From contig CALQTN020000038.1 in the NCBI GenBank assembly GCA_943333505.2, positions 1-38,634 on the forward strand: 38,634 nucleotides of DNA, in the 5' to 3' direction. This document shows positions 37,318 through 38,634 of this stretch, one piece after another (positions within the stretch are counted from its first letter, which is position 1; every line of letters starts with the position of its first letter). This DNA comes from Asaia bogorensis (GTDB taxonomy: Bacteria; Pseudomonadota; Alphaproteobacteria; Acetobacterales; Acetobacteraceae). The position numbers were made by a program, and so were the translations under genes. The notes beneath the pieces were generated by a model. The model made no database searches, was not told the DNA's origin, and saw nothing but the letters and a program-made list of their open reading frames with translations.

Positions 37318-37345
37318 AGCCTCAAAATGCGGGCCGTGCCAAGCC

Positions 37346-37842
37346 GATCGTTTCCTTGCCCTGCTGGTTGAGGAATTTGCCGACGAATGGCGCCTCATGC
37401 CGATGTTCGACTATCGCTGGGATGCCAAGCTTGATCAGGCGCTCTGTTCCCGGCGCCAGATGGCGGGTTGGCTTGGCGCGATGCCGGCGGAGGAATTTGA
37501 AGCCATAATCGCGCGCTTTCGGGATCGTCAGACCAAAGTGCTGGCGGCGATGGGGGACCGGGAGGCGAACCGGCCCGTCCTGCGCGCGACCTATCGTGAG
37601 GTTCTGGCCGCAGTCGAGACCCAGCTACAGGCACCCGTTACTTCTTCGGCGGGCGTCCATCGGTCGGTGACTGCGGATTATTCGGCCAGTTGTCGCAATG
37701 CGCCACCGACCCGAGCGCATCGGCCATCATGCGCGCCGAGGCGGTTCGCACCTTCCAGAGGGTGCAGGATCTTGACGATGCGTCCGGCATCGAGGGCGAA
37801 TGGCGCGATCCGACCGCACCGCGTTGCAAGATAAGGCCACGT
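37346..37842 (+). pseudogene. Broken glutathione S-transferase-family gene
   Basis: From 37346 one frame reads DRFLALLVEEFADEWRLMPMFDYRW and on through RATYREVLAAVETQLQ; after about 37630 the next frame continues as GTRYFFGGRPSVGDCGLFGQLSQ and ends near RTFQRVQDLDDASGIEGEW. Joined, this is the C-terminal helical domain of a GST-family protein. The thioredoxin-like N-terminal domain is missing, and a one-base deletion near 37630 breaks the frame. Nothing else is seen up to the tRNA. Confidence 0.7.
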
Positions 37843-37987
37843 GTTCGGCAGGCATTTGAGGGTCGCAAAATACGCCTTTCGGCCTACCGGCTTTGTTGCT
37901 ATGAGCCGTACTGCATGTTTGGAACCTCAATTGGCAACCGACAATCGCAAGGCTCGACCAGGCCTTTCCGGGGTCGAGGAACGGCAA

Positions 37988-38062
<75 letters not shown>

Positions 38063-38557
38063 TTTTTTTCAATGAGTTACGAGGGGTTTTCGCCCGCCAT
38101 TGGGGCGCCTTAAAATCCGTGGGGCACCGCTGGGGCAACATAGAGTGGGCGACACCTTGCTGTGGTCGCGCTTCAGGTGATTCCGGCGCGACCATCAGTC
38201 AGCCTATTGTCTGGAAACGCGCGTGTTGTCTTGCACATAGCTTCTCGGTCAGCTTGGATCTTCAGGGGGGCGCACCGGCCTTGCTGATGGTGCGTGCCCG
38301 GCCCCTTCGGCGGAACACTTCATCGGGGGTGCGGTCACGGCGCGCATTGCCCGCGTTTTCCCACTCTGATGGCGGACCTGCCCGCCGGAAAGCAGGAAAA
38401 ATCCAGAACGCCATTGGCGGACTGAAAGACGCACGCAAGGAATAAATCCGATGCAAGATCTTAACGCCAGAACGGGAACCACTATGGGTAATCCCTCCGG
38501 AATTTAGGGGGCTTCACGAGTAGAATTTTCTCGGCAAGATGCATGAGGAGATTTTGT
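38063..38557. other. Non-coding or decayed region before the IS element
   Basis: No gene can be supported here. Open frames on both strands between 38119 and 38482 have no recognised domain and overlap one another. Two TGGGGCA repeats lie at 38120-38126 and 38131-38137 just after tRNA-Thr. The stretch may be remnant mobile DNA between the tRNA and the insertion sequence. Confidence 0.4.
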
Positions 38558-38634
38558 ATGAAGACGAGCCGATACAGTGACCCGCAGATCCTTTCGATCC
38601 TTCGTCAAGCCGAGGGGGGCATGCCTGTGCCGGA
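38490..38634 (+). mobile_element. IS3-family insertion sequence, left end only
   Basis: The transposase start at 38558 and the preceding leader TAGAATTTTCTCGGCAAG are typical of IS3-family (IS407-like) elements. The left inverted repeat should lie near 38490-38515, but its exact edge cannot be fixed without the right end, which is outside the window. Confidence 0.5.
38558..38634 (+). CDS. IS3-family transposase OrfA, 5' fragment
   Basis: The first 25 codons read MKTSRYSDPQILSILRQAEG and on to GMPVP, the start of the helix-turn-helix OrfA protein of IS3-family elements, which binds the terminal repeats and, through a programmed frameshift with OrfB, forms the transposase. GAGGAG lies seven bases before the ATG. 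The gene runs off the right edge, so whether the element is intact is unknown. Confidence 0.8.
   Translation, partial: MKTSRYSDPQILSILRQAEGGMPVP

Noticed and set aside
38119-38482. Overlapping open frames on both strands before the IS element
   Set aside because: A minus-strand segment reading RTPDEVF recalls transposase C-termini, but nothing else supports it.

Overview
The window is a GC-rich chromosomal segment of an alphaproteobacterium, most likely Rhodospirillales/Acetobacteraceae-like. The main pointers are a mipZ division-site ATPase, the gene order rimP-nusA-ylxR-infB-rbfA-truB-rpsO-pnp, and grpE-dnaK-dnaJ followed by dapB-metK-trmB. The family-level assignment is inferred from protein style and gene order, not from a search.

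Layout. 1-4.7 kb: a creatininase-family hydrolase, a double cold-shock-domain protein, a DUF2461 protein, an MFS exporter and a DUF3108 exported protein. 4.9-7.7 kb: an unknown protein coupled to a flavodoxin-like protein, dispersed palindromic repeats, an unknown basic protein, a ParD/ParE-type toxin-antitoxin pair and a decayed XRE antitoxin. 7.8-12.3 kb: catabolic genes (Ldh2-type dehydrogenase and FAH-family hydrolase in one unit; nitroreductase and both subunits of a 3-oxoacid CoA-transferase in another; a short protein resembling the N-terminus of acetoacetyl-CoA synthetase converging on the last). 12.4-14.2 kb: tRNA-Ala, a displaced 3' piece of mipZ, a small antitoxin-like gene with a broken partner, a REP-type repeat pair, and intact mipZ. 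14.3-15.9 kb: a nitronate monooxygenase-like flavoprotein and two more palindromic repeats. 15.9-25.6 kb: the complete transcription/translation operon, read on the minus strand from rimP to pnp, with a terminator-like hairpin directly in front of rimP. 25.7-26.9 kb: a GT2-GtrA fusion. 26.9-35.6 kb, minus strand: LLM flavin monooxygenase and alpha/beta hydrolase, then grpE, dnaK, dnaJ, dapB, metK, trmB. 35.8-38.6 kb: ogt-type methyltransferase, quinone oxidoreductase, a broken glutathione S-transferase gene, tRNA-Thr, and the first codons of an IS3-family transposase at the right edge.

Most of the window is ordinary housekeeping. The unusual part is 12.5-13.6 kb: two direct copies of the last ~230 bp of mipZ flank a small toxin-antitoxin-like cassette, and 9 of the 10 differences between the copies are synonymous. 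That looks like an old integration at the 3' end of a cell-division gene, in which the incoming DNA supplied a replacement 3' end. Other points of interest are a ~40-bp palindromic repeat (three copies), a likely ATT start codon for the ParE-like toxin, a possible attenuator ahead of rimP, and several decayed genes (XRE antitoxin, PIN-like toxin, GST).
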